64,000 nucleotides of DNA from the NCBI RefSeq assembly GCF_000967655.1, contig NZ_JXYA01000018.1:62001-126000 (forward strand). Reading direction: 5' to 3'. Positions 18,865 to 28,593 of the stretch are shown in pieces. Both the position numbers and the translations under genes were made by a program. The DNA comes from Pseudoalteromonas rubra. GTDB taxonomy: Bacteria; Pseudomonadota; Gammaproteobacteria; Enterobacterales; Alteromonadaceae. Under the pieces are notes generated by a model that was not told the origin of the DNA, did not search any database, and saw only the letters and a program-made list of their open reading frames with translations. Every line of letters begins with the position of its first letter. The first letter of the stretch is position 1.

Positions 18865-19755
18865 TTAGTAGTTACTACCCCGCTTCCAGTTAATATATAC
18901 TTGGGTTAAGTCTCTAACCGCTTGCTGGCTCTGATTGACACTCAGATTTGTCAGGATAGAACCGACCTTTTTTTCTGCTTTTGTGTCATGAAAATCAATA
19001 GGCTCTGAGACAGATCTAACATAAAGATCCAATTTTGCCAGACTACGGGCACCGGCATTCCACAGCAGTTTTGCTGCGCCGCGGTTCATACCGGTGTATT
19101 GTTGCCAGGATGTCGAGAAGTCCTTTTTCTGATATTTAAAGCCGGGCAGAAACTGATGCGCAAAAATCTGCTGCACCAATTGGTGGTCGTCATCAAGTAT
19201 TGTGATGGACTGCGCCGAGCTGAGAGAAAACTCAGCACGCAGCGTATAGTTGCCGGGTGCCAGATCAAGCGTGAGGCTTTGCCAGCTGTTTTGGTCTTCA
19301 TAATCGCTTTGACGCACCAGGTGAAGCATATACTTACCTTTAGTCTCGCTCAGTAAAACGGTATCAGGCGCTATGTCAGCATCCAGGTTGCCACATAACC
19401 CCGCGATCAGGCGCTCAGCAGGAAAAGGAACACTGGTTAGCCGCGTGTCATCCTGAAAGTGCAGCTTTCCTTGCTCCAGCAACATTGCGATGACCAGTAC
19501 TTGTTCACTCTGATATTTCTGGCATGCTATTAGCCGCTCTCCCAGATTAGGCGTAATCGGAACAGTTCGAATGAGTTTGAGTGTGTTATGGCTGTGTACC
19601 TGAACTGTTTCGTCCAGCGGTGAAGCAACAAACACACTGCTGTTCGCAAAGCCAATAACCTCTTTGTCAGGCACAATCCCGGACTTGGCCCACCCTGGTA
19701 CCATGTGCAATGACAAAAAGACGGAAAAAAGCACGGTACAATGTATGGATTTCAT
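18865..19755 (-). CDS. Secreted protein of unknown function, downstream partner of the FG-GAP protein
   Basis: A 296-residue protein with a signal peptide (MKSIHCTVLFSVFLSLHM, cleaved near GWA). The N-terminal half has short repeating beta-type phrases (GFANSSVFVASPLDETVQV, KLIRTVPITPNLGERLIAC) that may be propeller-like. The middle reads like a jelly-roll domain (GNYTLRAEFSLSSAQSITILDD). The C-terminus is helical and basic. It starts 57 bases after the 1473-residue protein gene on the same strand, with a hairpin in the gap, so the two are probably co-transcribed with attenuation. No family recognised; co-secretion or complex formation with the large protein is inferred from context only. Confidence 0.65.
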   Translation of the reverse strand: MKSIHCTVLFSVFLSLHMVPGWAKSGIVPDKEVIGFANSSVFVASPLDETVQVHSHNTLKLIRTVPITPNLGERLIACQKYQSEQVLVIAMLLEQGKLHFQDDTRLTSVPFPAERLIAGLCGNLDADIAPDTVLLSETKGKYMLHLVRQSDYEDQNSWQSLTLDLAPGNYTLRAEFSLSSAQSITILDDDHQLVQQIFAHQFLPGFKYQKKDFSTSWQQYTGMNRGAAKLLWNAGARSLAKLDLYVRSVSEPIDFHDTKAEKKVGSILTNLSVNQSQQAVRDLTQVYINWKRGSNY

Positions 19756-19772
19756 ATCAGCTCCTATTGTCC

Positions 19773-19802
19773 AAGCCCCGCCAACTGAGTTGGTGGGGCC
19801 TT
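19773..19802 (-). terminator. Hairpin between two co-directional genes (terminator or attenuator)
   Basis: On the minus strand GGCCCCACCAAC pairs with GTTGGCGGGGCTT around a short loop. It falls between the 1473-residue protein gene and the 296-residue protein gene. A U-run is lacking, so partial termination or transcript stabilisation is as likely as full termination. Confidence 0.45.
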
Positions 19803-19812
19803 GTGTTGCAGG

Positions 19813-22800
19813 TTATTGCCCCATTGGGTTATGAATTGGTCTGCTGACACCATCAACGCGGTGCACCACACGCCATACTTTTGCCGGGTTACCGGTATTT
19901 TTGGCTTTATCCTGGATCTGCTTGAGGATCCGCAGCGCCCTGATATCACTGGCATGTACGGCATCTTCCCGGCCAAGCATAGACGGGTCCACAACTAAGT
20001 CTATCAGGTCATAGTAGTTGTCTACGCTGGCTGGTAAGAAGTAACTTCTCACAGTGTAAGCATCGACAGCACCAGGCAAGGTGTTGTTGTCTCCATCCTG
20101 CACCTCACTGGCAATGGTATTGTCGATATCAATGGCAAAATTAATTTCGCTGTTGCTGCCTTTTGTATGCTTATAGGTCCGAGCATAATAGCCACCGGCA
20201 GAAGCGCCCCAACCCGCGCCCGTCAGCTCAATTTCCACGTCCCAACTAACGCCGGCATTAAACTCCAGATCATATCCGAGGTAATCCGTTATTGCGCTGG
20301 CGGCCGTACTGTCGGTCGACAAGAATGCCCCATCCGTTACACTCACTTTGGCAGTTAACAACTTATCCAGAGCAAACCCTTGGGCACTTTCGTTGTCTGC
20401 TGAAAACTCAGACTGACCGTAACGCTTCAATAACTCTTCACTTTGACGTTTATACTTGAGTAACCAGGCTACTTCCTGACCAGGGTTGAAATAGGACTGA
20501 CCGTCAGAAACTTTGACATCACCAACATAGCCATCCAAAGAGCCCGCCAGCTGATAACTAGGGTTTATCTTAAATTTAACCGGCGCCTCATCCTGAATAG
20601 CAGAGCTAAAATCAAGGGCATAACCAATCAGTTTATTATTGCGAGGGTTATATAGCGCGTAGCGGTCAGCTGACAAAGTAGATACAAACAAAGCGCCTTC
20701 ATTATGTGGTTGCCACAACTCTGTCACGCTGCCGTCCTCAGCAGTACCAATACAATTGTCAGCCCAGGGATTAGAATCGGCATCGCAAGCTTCGCTAGGT
20801 GGCGTGCCGGTCAGTAGTGATTGACGTTGCAAGCTGTCCGAGAGGCTGTATTCCTTATCGCCGCCAAAAATAGCCCCCGCTCTGAACTCAGCGGTAATAT
20901 CTATTTTTTGACTGACAAACGGGTTTTTCCCGCCCAATGTCAGTCTGCCCGCAACACTTGCACCAGCACTTTGATCCACATCCAGACTGTAAGTGACACC
21001 ATTATCTATATTAATAGCAGCGTTGGTCGCACCTGAGTAACCCCATTTACCATTTTGATCCCGGCCCAGATTTTCTTTTGGAACCGGTGGAGCCCCTTCA
21101 ATAAACCCAATCAGGCTGGCATCTGCAGTGATACGTTGATCAAATTCAGCAGTTAAGCGGTAAAGCGCAATATCACTTGCAGCAAACTGGTACTTGCCAT
21201 TGTATTGCTGTTGCAGCTCTAAGAACTCGCGATACAAAATACCCGCTTTTTCGCCATTTTGGTCAATCAAGCGGCCATTTTCAAATACGATTGGAGCCAG
21301 GCTCAATCCTTCAAGCGTTTTGTCACCTTGACTGTAATAAGTACCAAATTTAGGGGTATAGATATAAACCTGATTATTGTTCCAGGTTCGCGGAGAATTG
21401 GCACGCCAATCCATTACCCATCGATAGTCCAGAGGTAACCTTTGCTCTGGTGTACGATTCTGAGCGCCCCATGACATAGCAAGTTTATCAGAACGTCTAT
21501 ACAGACCCGGGTCTAAGACACTTTCCATCAGAATATTGGTTCGATCGTCTCTGAACAAATGCCCGCCGCGCCAGTACATATGAACTAGGCCATCACTGGC
21601 GTATGTCAGTCGCGGGGCAGAGCTAAAATCGACCACTTCGAAAGGTCGCAATGTATAGGCCGGCCTTACGGCATCCGACGTATCTCGAAACCCACCCGTT
21701 TTGGTCAACGGGTAATGTAAGGTACTGACCCGCTTCTGGCCAGATGCCAATGTAGTTGTCGCTACAATAAGCTCTTCATCAAGCACCACTCGCTTTTGTG
21801 ATTCAGTGTTTGTCACCGTTGCATTCACAGTAATACTATCCAGGGCCTGCACTGTGCCTCTGGTGCCTGCCTGAACCTGCTGATACCAAGAGAATGACTC
21901 TGTCTCTCCCTGTTCATTGACATAGTCAAAATCAGTGGTATCGAACAGTTTGTCCTCTCCTTTTTTCACCGAAGAAATGCGCAGCTGAGCACTGTTTTTA
22001 CAGCTAGTCGACAGCAGCAATCGCTGTGCACTTTGACCAGTTCCCGATGTTGTTGCACTGACGCTGCCAACGTCACAACTTTGCCCATTATACAGCGCAA
22101 ACGGCACCTCAAAGGCTGGTTCATAAAACAGATCTCCGAACGCATCGGAAGTATCTATGATATCGCTGTTAGCAAAGTTCTGATTCTGAGACGGATCGCT
22201 GATGACCCTAATCGTGCTGTCAAAGCGCTTTTGTGCGGCTTTATACCGAGATTCGACCAGACGCTGCACTTCTTCGGCCACATCCGAGTAAGTAAACCGC
22301 TCTACAATGACGTTATTCTGGTAAGCCCTGTATAAATAAAGGTAATTGCCATCCGTGGTGACATCAAACTGCTCGCCGCCGTATGGTGCATTACACACAG
22401 GTTTTACGTGCAGGCTTTCACCACTGTCAGGATTAGGAAAATCTGCAGCGGTTAAAAAGCGCCCACCGGCAGGCAAATCATTCTGACAGCGCGGATCGTT
22501 GCGTTTACGGTAAAGGGGTAGTGTTTTGGCCTCCTGCCAGCCAGCATCACCTCTCACTGTATATTTGATTTGATTACCATCGTTATAGAACACAAAGTTC
22601 TTTTGCTTAAAATTGACATCCTGAGTGACTGAAACAGCATTATGTTGCGAGAACTGTACGTTAGTTAGCGGGTTATAGGGTGGCGTAATATAGACGAATG
22701 CCGAGTCTCCAGAGTTTGGGATCATTAACAGATCCGGATAGCCATCCCCGGAAAAGTCAGCCACTTTCATATCTTTATATGTATTTGCATGACCACTGAA

Positions 22801-24234
22801 ATGGCTGTTGATCTGCCCATCCTGAGTCATGGTTTTCATGTGGTGTACACCCACGAACTGAATCTTCTTCAGTTCGGCATCCTGCTCCTGTTGTTGAGGC
22901 TGAGTAGAGTAAAGAATAAATGGAACGCCATTCCAGATTGCAATGTCATCTCGCTTGTCATTGTTAAAGTCTCCAATGCCAACCTGCTTGCCGTCAAAAA
23001 TGGTCTTATCAGCGGTTTCAAGCTGAGACTTGCTGAACAAAGCTATATTCTCTGTGATTACCTGCGTCTGGTTATGCTGCTTCTGAGTTCTCACGGCTCG
23101 GCTAAGCAACACGGTATAGCTGTACCCCGAGAAGTACACAATATCGTCGCTGCCGTCACCGTTAAAGTCCCCGGTGCGCAGATTGAAAAACTCAACATCC
23201 TGCATCTTATCCTTGAGTTCATCGTCACTGCGCGTTTTCAGATGATTGTCATCACTGTCGATATAAATTTTGCTGCGTTTGAAGCGGCCCTCGTTGTTCG
23301 GCAAACCAAACCAGATGTCGATTTGTGGCTCAGTATCACTATTGTCATCTACCCCGTCGATTGTCTCTTCTTTATTCCAGCGGAGGATATCGCTCAGGCC
23401 ATCGCCGTTAAAATCCGCTACCCGAACAAAAGACTTATCGTTGGGAAATAGTCGGCCGGGCCGATCTTCGGTGTTGTCGCTGTCGTCACTCATAGTGAGA
23501 TTTTTCATCGCGCCTATCTGGCCCCGACTGTTATACGCCACCGTCACGTTCAGGCCTATGTGTTCAGCCAGATCACCTGATTCAGTGCGCAGAATGTCAT
23601 CCAGACCGTCGCCGTTAAAATCCCCAACAAAGACATCATTACCTTTATAACCATTATATAGATCGCTTAGCTCCTGACCGGTCGTAAAGTGCATACTGGA
23701 GCCGTCGGTAGTAAATCCACTATGAATATTAGCGGACAAGAATTCATCGTGCCCCCAGTTTTCTGAGCGCTCCTGGCGCAAAAGATCCTCTCCCCGTTTG
23801 TGATCAAAGTTACCAATGTATAAAGAGATATCCTCACCGTTGAAGATATTGATCCCGGAACGGGCTTGTGCACTCCACCCTGGCCGGACAAAGTCGACAT
23901 AGCCGCTTTTGTAAATAGACTCATCAGTAGATAAAGGCGTGGCACCTATCCTGCCGGGGTTTTGCCGCGTCGCTTTACTTAAAAAAACTTTCAGTGCATC
24001 TACGGTTGTTTCTGGATTCAGGCGCACTATGTCTGCGTTGCCATCACCATTAATATCGGCTGTATAGACCTTTTCAGCATAAGACCAGCTGCCATATTGC
24101 ACAGCATTAAGCTCTTTGTATTTCCAGGGAATATAAGAGCGATGCTCCAACTCTCTTTCTGCGCTGTAAACACTGTGCAGTGGTGAAAGTAATAGCGCCG
24201 CCATGATACTGCGCGCCAGATATTGTTTTTTCAC
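19813..24234 (-). CDS. Giant secreted FG-GAP (VCBS) beta-propeller protein
   Basis: A 1473-residue protein with a signal peptide (MKKQYLARSIMAALLLSPLH, cleaved near YSA). Seven FG-GAP/VCBS-type calcium motifs of the form xDFNGDGxxDIL occur at about residues 58, 140, 203, 272, 354, 420 and 491, the number for one seven-bladed propeller. The second (NFDHKRGEDLL) and sixth (DFNNDKRDDIA) are degenerate. Residues 510-1473 show no motif I know; they are rich in beta-strand, Asn and Asp, with a glycine/alanine-rich segment (LTGAGWGASAGGYYA) late in the protein. FG-GAP propellers are found in integrins, Tc-toxin subunits and adhesins. A toxin or adhesin role is possible but not shown. A ToxR-like regulator is divergent. 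Confidence 0.8.
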   Translation of the reverse strand: MKKQYLARSIMAALLLSPLHSVYSAERELEHRSYIPWKYKELNAVQYGSWSYAEKVYTADINGDGNADIVRLNPETTVDALKVFLSKATRQNPGRIGATPLSTDESIYKSGYVDFVRPGWSAQARSGINIFNGEDISLYIGNFDHKRGEDLLRQERSENWGHDEFLSANIHSGFTTDGSSMHFTTGQELSDLYNGYKGNDVFVGDFNGDGLDDILRTESGDLAEHIGLNVTVAYNSRGQIGAMKNLTMSDDSDNTEDRPGRLFPNDKSFVRVADFNGDGLSDILRWNKEETIDGVDDNSDTEPQIDIWFGLPNNEGRFKRSKIYIDSDDNHLKTRSDDELKDKMQDVEFFNLRTGDFNGDGSDDIVYFSGYSYTVLLSRAVRTQKQHNQTQVITENIALFSKSQLETADKTIFDGKQVGIGDFNNDKRDDIAIWNGVPFILYSTQPQQQEQDAELKKIQFVGVHHMKTMTQDGQINSHFSGHANTYKDMKVADFSGDGYPDLLMIPNSGDSAFVYITPPYNPLTNVQFSQHNAVSVTQDVNFKQKNFVFYNDGNQIKYTVRGDAGWQEAKTLPLYRKRNDPRCQNDLPAGGRFLTAADFPNPDSGESLHVKPVCNAPYGGEQFDVTTDGNYLYLYRAYQNNVIVERFTYSDVAEEVQRLVESRYKAAQKRFDSTIRVISDPSQNQNFANSDIIDTSDAFGDLFYEPAFEVPFALYNGQSCDVGSVSATTSGTGQSAQRLLLSTSCKNSAQLRISSVKKGEDKLFDTTDFDYVNEQGETESFSWYQQVQAGTRGTVQALDSITVNATVTNTESQKRVVLDEELIVATTTLASGQKRVSTLHYPLTKTGGFRDTSDAVRPAYTLRPFEVVDFSSAPRLTYASDGLVHMYWRGGHLFRDDRTNILMESVLDPGLYRRSDKLAMSWGAQNRTPEQRLPLDYRWVMDWRANSPRTWNNNQVYIYTPKFGTYYSQGDKTLEGLSLAPIVFENGRLIDQNGEKAGILYREFLELQQQYNGKYQFAASDIALYRLTAEFDQRITADASLIGFIEGAPPVPKENLGRDQNGKWGYSGATNAAINIDNGVTYSLDVDQSAGASVAGRLTLGGKNPFVSQKIDITAEFRAGAIFGGDKEYSLSDSLQRQSLLTGTPPSEACDADSNPWADNCIGTAEDGSVTELWQPHNEGALFVSTLSADRYALYNPRNNKLIGYALDFSSAIQDEAPVKFKINPSYQLAGSLDGYVGDVKVSDGQSYFNPGQEVAWLLKYKRQSEELLKRYGQSEFSADNESAQGFALDKLLTAKVSVTDGAFLSTDSTAASAITDYLGYDLEFNAGVSWDVEIELTGAGWGASAGGYYARTYKHTKGSNSEINFAIDIDNTIASEVQDGDNNTLPGAVDAYTVRSYFLPASVDNYYDLIDLVVDPSMLGREDAVHASDIRALRILKQIQDKAKNTGNPAKVWRVVHRVDGVSRPIHNPMGQ

Positions 24235-24714
24235 TGTTAATGTCCTTCTGTTTGTTATTCGTTAAAGTTGCGGGCATCCGTAGCTAAAATCGCTCGCGGC
24301 ACAATGACCCCAACAGAAGCCAACCACCAGGTGATTAACAACACCAGAAACTAACAATGCCGCTTCAATCGGCTAAGTGAATAACTCTCATTAGTTCTTA
24401 ATCCATCTTAAAAACTCACCAAGAGTAGTGATAATGCAATGATTTTAATTGCTATATTTTTTATCCCTTGTTCCATTTGGTCGCTAAGAAAACACCTAAA
24501 CGATCATCACATAGCTAGATTTTGTCTCAGCAGGAGTAATGAAAAAGTTGCATTTATGTAAGTCGATGAAGTTGATTTTGCGTTATACCGGTCACTTATT
24601 ACATCAAAGAGGTCGTACCGTTTTAGTCAGTAATTGTTGTTACTATGGAATTTGAAAATCGACCGCTCAGCACAGTGTGTAAGTAAATCATCTTGCTCTG
24701 AAGAGGTATTAATA
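24235..24714. other. Long divergent regulatory region
   Basis: About 480 AT-rich bases separate the FG-GAP protein gene from the probable TTG start of the ToxR-like regulator. Such a length is ample for two promoters and several operator sites. I see no perfect palindrome or direct repeat longer than about 8 bases and no small gene. An open reading start at 24634 belongs to the regulator frame but lacks a ribosome site. Confidence 0.4.
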
Positions 24715-26850
24715 TTGCGTTTTAAAGTAGGTAAATGGACATTAGATGAGCGTCAGTTTTGTTTGTTGCACGGTGACAGACGTGTCGAGCTGACGCCGAC
24801 TGCTTGTAGATTATTACAACTGTTTATTTCACAATCAGACAAGGTGGTTTCTATTACCACCATCAAAGAACAGGTGTGGAATACTGAGTTTACGACTGAC
24901 AACCTGGTCTATCAAACTATTCGAAATTTACGGCTGGCTCTGGAAGACACCGATGAACAAGCATACATAAAGACCATCCCCCGATTTGGCTACCAGCTGG
25001 TTGCTCCGATAAAGCAGCTGCCAGGTACGCCCGATATACCACTAGGATCTCGTAACTCATCACTGCGCTTCATGGCAACCCTGTTTGTAGCGATACTGGC
25101 TGTACTTTGCGCCTACCTGGTATGGTCTTATCTTAGCCGTTCCCCGGCAGACTCCAATCAGCAACTCATTAAAATATTTCACTTCGATACAGGCACAAAA
25201 GAGAATGGAGTACACAGTGACCGGATAGTGCAACAGATTGCCAAAACGTTACAGGTAAAAGACGTTGTAAGCATAAGCGCTGTGAACTTGTTTGCGCAAT
25301 TAAACCAGCATGGTAATGGCGCGAAACTGGTGCTCAGATCCATACCAGAGAAAAACCAGATGCTAACCTTGGTATTTGTGGGCTCCCCGGCCCGCCTGAG
25401 TTATATCGACCTCAGGTCTGTATCTGAATTTAAAGAGTCAAAAACGCTCTCAGAGTTAGCCAGTCAGTTACAGCAGCCAGTATTAAGCAGAGGAAACTCT
25501 GGCATTGCCACTTTAGCCACATCGAGCCAGGTGCTGAGGGCGCTGGTGTCTTTATCAAATAGTGCAAAGCTGGCGCAAGCGAGAACAAGCCTGCAAGCTG
25601 AGATTGATACGCAAAGTCTTAATGAACATCAAAAAAGAGCTAAAAAAGCGTTTGTTGACAATCTGTTAGCTTTTTACCGGCAAGAGCCACTCAGTGATGA
25701 ACACCTCTTACCCGGTATCAACTTTTTACTTTCTCGTTATCATCAGAGCAACTATGCATTACTGACTGCCAGCCTTTACCTGGCCGAACGAGGTGCACCT
25801 CAGATAGCATTTGAGCTAATAGAAAACCTTGAGCAAGATCTGTTTATCACTTTCATTCAGGGACTGATGCACCTTGAACTGGATGAGGCTCAGCGTGCGC
25901 TTAAACATTTTGAACGTGTGTTCAATCTGGCGCCTGAGTTTGAAGACAATACGTTTTTCTACTTTATGGAGCTGATAGAAAGCGGCCGTAACAATGAACT
26001 GCCGACGCACCGCCAGATGTTGCTAAGCAGTCAGTACCAATCAACAGCCAGTCATTATATTCTGTTGAACTATTACATTATGCAGGGCCAGTTCGAAGAC
26101 GCATTTTCTCTGCTACCAGACATGAAGGCCGCTTTGTCGTGCAATGATGATTTGGCAGGTTCTCTTGCCTTATTAAATACTGCGCTGGGCAATATTGCAC
26201 AAAGTGAACAATGGCTGCTGATCCTCAGTAAAATCAATCACAGAGACTGGCGAATTCCCTGGGTGGTATTTTCTAATTACGCGTTCAAGCACCAACTCCC
26301 GGCATATCCGCGCTGGTATTCCAGTTACCGTACCGAAGTGTTGGGTAACGATAGCCTGTACGAGCCCCTGTTTCTAAATGTACTGGCTCATTTTGCCGCC
26401 GGTGACATCAACTCAGCACAGCAAAACTTTGCACTAATGCAGGCAGCCAGCTCGGCGTTTAGCAAAAATGATACTCTGGACATTGCCAGTGCCGTCACAC
26501 ACGCACAGCTCGAATTCGAAAATACACAGGAGCGCATCGAGTTCCTGACTCAATTTGAAACCGTAGCGCAAACGCTCACAGAGGATGAGACTGCATTGCC
26601 CAGCCTAATTTCAGCACTGTATTTCACGCTTTATAATGACTTCAGTCGCGCAGAACAAGCACTCATTAACAGCTGTACAAGAAGTCCTGCAATGTGTACT
26701 AGTTGGCATTTTCTGCCGTCACTTAAACCGATTGCAAACACCACAAAACTGAAACAAGCAGGTTTACAGGCTCATTCTCAGTTAGAGTTTGCACGACAAC
26801 CGCTGACAGCGCTGAACAAACAGCTACTCCCTTTGTGTAACAAACCGTAA
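24715..26850 (+). CDS. ToxR/CadC-like membrane-anchored transcriptional regulator
   Basis: A 711-residue one-component regulator. Residues 1-100 are an OmpR/PhoB-type winged helix (FKVGKWTLDERQF, ELTPTACRLLQLF, TIKEQVWN, LVYQTIRNLRLALED, IKTIPRFGYQL). A single membrane segment follows (about 120-140, MATLFVAILAVLCAYLVWSY). The rest is periplasmic and helical, with TPR-like hairpins (QGLMHLELDEAQRALKHFER). I start at TTG 24715, with GAGG eight bases upstream, because this matches where the winged helix begins; an upstream TTG at 24634 is possible. It is divergent from the giant FG-GAP gene and is a natural candidate to control it. Confidence 0.85.
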   Translation: MRFKVGKWTLDERQFCLLHGDRRVELTPTACRLLQLFISQSDKVVSITTIKEQVWNTEFTTDNLVYQTIRNLRLALEDTDEQAYIKTIPRFGYQLVAPIKQLPGTPDIPLGSRNSSLRFMATLFVAILAVLCAYLVWSYLSRSPADSNQQLIKIFHFDTGTKENGVHSDRIVQQIAKTLQVKDVVSISAVNLFAQLNQHGNGAKLVLRSIPEKNQMLTLVFVGSPARLSYIDLRSVSEFKESKTLSELASQLQQPVLSRGNSGIATLATSSQVLRALVSLSNSAKLAQARTSLQAEIDTQSLNEHQKRAKKAFVDNLLAFYRQEPLSDEHLLPGINFLLSRYHQSNYALLTASLYLAERGAPQIAFELIENLEQDLFITFIQGLMHLELDEAQRALKHFERVFNLAPEFEDNTFFYFMELIESGRNNELPTHRQMLLSSQYQSTASHYILLNYYIMQGQFEDAFSLLPDMKAALSCNDDLAGSLALLNTALGNIAQSEQWLLILSKINHRDWRIPWVVFSNYAFKHQLPAYPRWYSSYRTEVLGNDSLYEPLFLNVLAHFAAGDINSAQQNFALMQAASSAFSKNDTLDIASAVTHAQLEFENTQERIEFLTQFETVAQTLTEDETALPSLISALYFTLYNDFSRAEQALINSCTRSPAMCTSWHFLPSLKPIANTTKLKQAGLQAHSQLEFARQPLTALNKQLLPLCNKP

Positions 26851-27062
26851 GCAACGCTCGCACTTCTGACGACGCATCTCACCGTTAGGGGCTATATGTA
26901 TTAATTTATTTCATTAGTAACAGCATCGAAAAGGGGACAAACTTGATACGGGATCTGCGCAACTTGCCTTTTTTTGTTTTGATAATCAGTGAGGTTCACT
27001 GAAGAATGACTAACGTCAGGTAAAGTGCAGGGCAAGTCGTGAACATTTAACATGGAGAGAAC

Positions 27063-28163
27063 ATGAGCCGCGATTTAACCTATGATGGCCTGAGAGGCTG
27101 GTTGCTAATCATTATTGCCTGTAACCATCTGTTTGGTAGCTTTGTCACGCAGTTTACGCGCACGCCGCTGGGGTTTGTGTCGGCAGCCGAGGGATTTGTG
27201 TTTTTATCCGGGTTTGTGGCCTATCTGGTGTATGGACGTCTGGCCAGTGATAGCAAATCAATGCAGCGCAAAATATGGCGGCGCTGTTGGGTCATTTACG
27301 GGTTTCATCTAAGCGCGATTGTTATCTGCTTTTCGCTGGTGGCGCTGTTTCCTTTATATATCCCGCAGTGGTCTGATTTTTTTAATGCCGCCAACTGGTT
27401 TAGCAATCCTATCCAAAGTGTTTTGTCTGCCGCCTTACTGCTTGAACACCCTGGCTTTCACGATATTCTGATCCTCTACCTGGTGCCTATGGCATTTTTG
27501 CCCTTTGCTATTCATGCGCTTAAGCGTGGCAAAGCCTGGTATGTGGTCGCCACTTCCTTGCTAGTCTGGCTGCTGGCCCAGTTTGTCACTGCCAAGTTTT
27601 TGGCAGCGCCATTTAGTCGGGTGTTTAGCGATATTACCTTGAACGTCAGCCATTTTGATCCCTTCGCGTGGCAGATTTATTTTTATCTGGGTGTGATGCT
27701 CAGTTATCTGAAGTTTGATAAAGGTCATACTTTTACCTTTACACCTGCGGTGAGAATCTTGCTGCTAAGCGGTGTGGGCTGCTTTTTTGTTATAAGACAT
27801 GGCTATCCACAGCTGATGCAACCCTATTTTGCGGGCCACGGCAGCGCTTCCGTGCTCTATCAGCTTAATTTGCTGCTGAGCGCGTATTTAATCATGCTGC
27901 TGATGCGGCGTTTTTCGTGGTTTTTTACCCTGAGATACCCGGTATTTATCGGCCAGCATGCCCTGCCGGTTTTCGCCTTTCACTGCGTGGTGATTTACTT
28001 TCTGCTGCCCTGGAGCCATGCATATACCACCGCCCAGTGGTACTGGGATGTACTGATTTGCATCGGCTTTGTGGGCCTGCTTGCAATTCCGGCTAAACTT
28101 GACCAGCGCTGGCGGGCACATATCAGCACGAACACAGCAGCGATGAGGACATCAAAAACCTAA
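27063..28163 (+). CDS. OpgC-like membrane acyltransferase
   Basis: A 366-residue polytopic membrane protein with about ten hydrophobic segments. Its N-terminus, RDLTYDGLRGWLLIIIACNHL, and the following AAEGFVFLSGFVAYLVYGR block match the OpgC/MdoC family, which transfers succinyl groups to periplasmic glucans. No opgG or opgH is in the window, so another acyl acceptor on the cell surface is possible. GGAGAG lies three to four bases upstream of the ATG. It is the last conserved gene before the accessory island of small peptides. Confidence 0.82.
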   Translation: MSRDLTYDGLRGWLLIIIACNHLFGSFVTQFTRTPLGFVSAAEGFVFLSGFVAYLVYGRLASDSKSMQRKIWRRCWVIYGFHLSAIVICFSLVALFPLYIPQWSDFFNAANWFSNPIQSVLSAALLLEHPGFHDILILYLVPMAFLPFAIHALKRGKAWYVVATSLLVWLLAQFVTAKFLAAPFSRVFSDITLNVSHFDPFAWQIYFYLGVMLSYLKFDKGHTFTFTPAVRILLLSGVGCFFVIRHGYPQLMQPYFAGHGSASVLYQLNLLLSAYLIMLLMRRFSWFFTLRYPVFIGQHALPVFAFHCVVIYFLLPWSHAYTTAQWYWDVLICIGFVGLLAIPAKLDQRWRAHISTNTAAMRTSKT

Positions 28164-28202
28164 GCTTTTAGCAGTCGATCTTTAAAAAGGGAACAAACTG
28201 TA

Positions 28203-28230
28203 TTGACAATCCATGTCCACATGTTAATTT
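28203..28230 (+). promoter_or_regulatory. Sigma-70-like promoter of the 55-residue peptide gene
   Basis: TTGACA at 28203-28208 is a consensus -35 box. TAATTT at 28225-28230, 16 bases on, is a fair -10 box. The peptide start codon is at 28279. No transcript data are available here. Confidence 0.55.
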
Positions 28231-28278
28231 TGAAAACGAGAGGTACAAAAGTTAAACTGAAATATTAAGGAAAATACG

Positions 28279-28446
28279 ATGAAACTCAATTTAAACAAAA
28301 AAAGCATTAAATCTTTAAGCGCAGGCCGCAAGCAACTACCTAACGATGCAACACCGGCCGTTGCCGGCGGTAGATTAACTGATCGCTGCTCACGCTATTG
28401 CCAAACCATCGACTTTGAACAGTGCGTCACCACCATTGAGCCTTAA
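28279..28446 (+). CDS. RiPP-precursor-like 55-residue peptide with GG leader motif
   Basis: A short gene with a strong start: AAGGA eight bases before ATG. The product begins MKLNLNKKSIKSLSAGRKQL, a basic amphipathic leader, then a PNDATPAVAGG segment ending in a double glycine at residues 30-31. The remaining 24 residues contain three cysteines (37, 41, 49) and several Ser/Thr (TDRCSRYCQTI, CVTTIEP). This layout is that of leader plus core in ribosomally made modified peptides such as class I lanthipeptides, or of a double-glycine exported peptide. No LanB/LanC, radical SAM or peptidase-transporter gene is in the window. It is monocistronic, between its own promoter and a strong terminator. 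The LSAG-LAGG pattern recurs in the nearby 61-residue peptides. Confidence 0.65.
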   Translation: MKLNLNKKSIKSLSAGRKQLPNDATPAVAGGRLTDRCSRYCQTIDFEQCVTTIEP

Positions 28447-28539
28447 TCACTGAGTGTTACTTTGTTGTGCGTTCTCTCTATGCCAAACGCACATCGTTAA
28501 ATACAAGGCAGTGCGTTAAACAGCACAAGGTATAAACCT

Positions 28540-28566
28540 AAAAACCAGACAAGCGTCTGGTTTTTT
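28540..28566 (+). terminator. Strong Rho-independent terminator
   Basis: CCAGAC (28545-28550), loop AAGC, GTCTGG (28555-28560), then six T, preceded by an A-run. It ends the transcript of the 55-residue peptide gene and isolates it from the tandem array that follows. Confidence 0.88.
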
Positions 28567-28593
28567 AGCATCGAGGCCGAATCTGATCCAGCG

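Noticed and set aside
22789..23451. 220-codon frame antisense to the FG-GAP gene
   Set aside because: It lies fully inside a well-supported gene on the other strand; the repeated DGD motifs make long antisense frames by composition.
24634..24714. Upstream TTG start for the ToxR-like regulator
   Set aside because: No ribosome site, and the added 27 residues precede the normal start of the winged-helix domain.
26987..27001. Palindrome CAGTGAggtTCACTG before the OpgC-like gene
   Set aside because: Only six bases per arm and single copy; may be an operator but no further support, so not listed as a feature.
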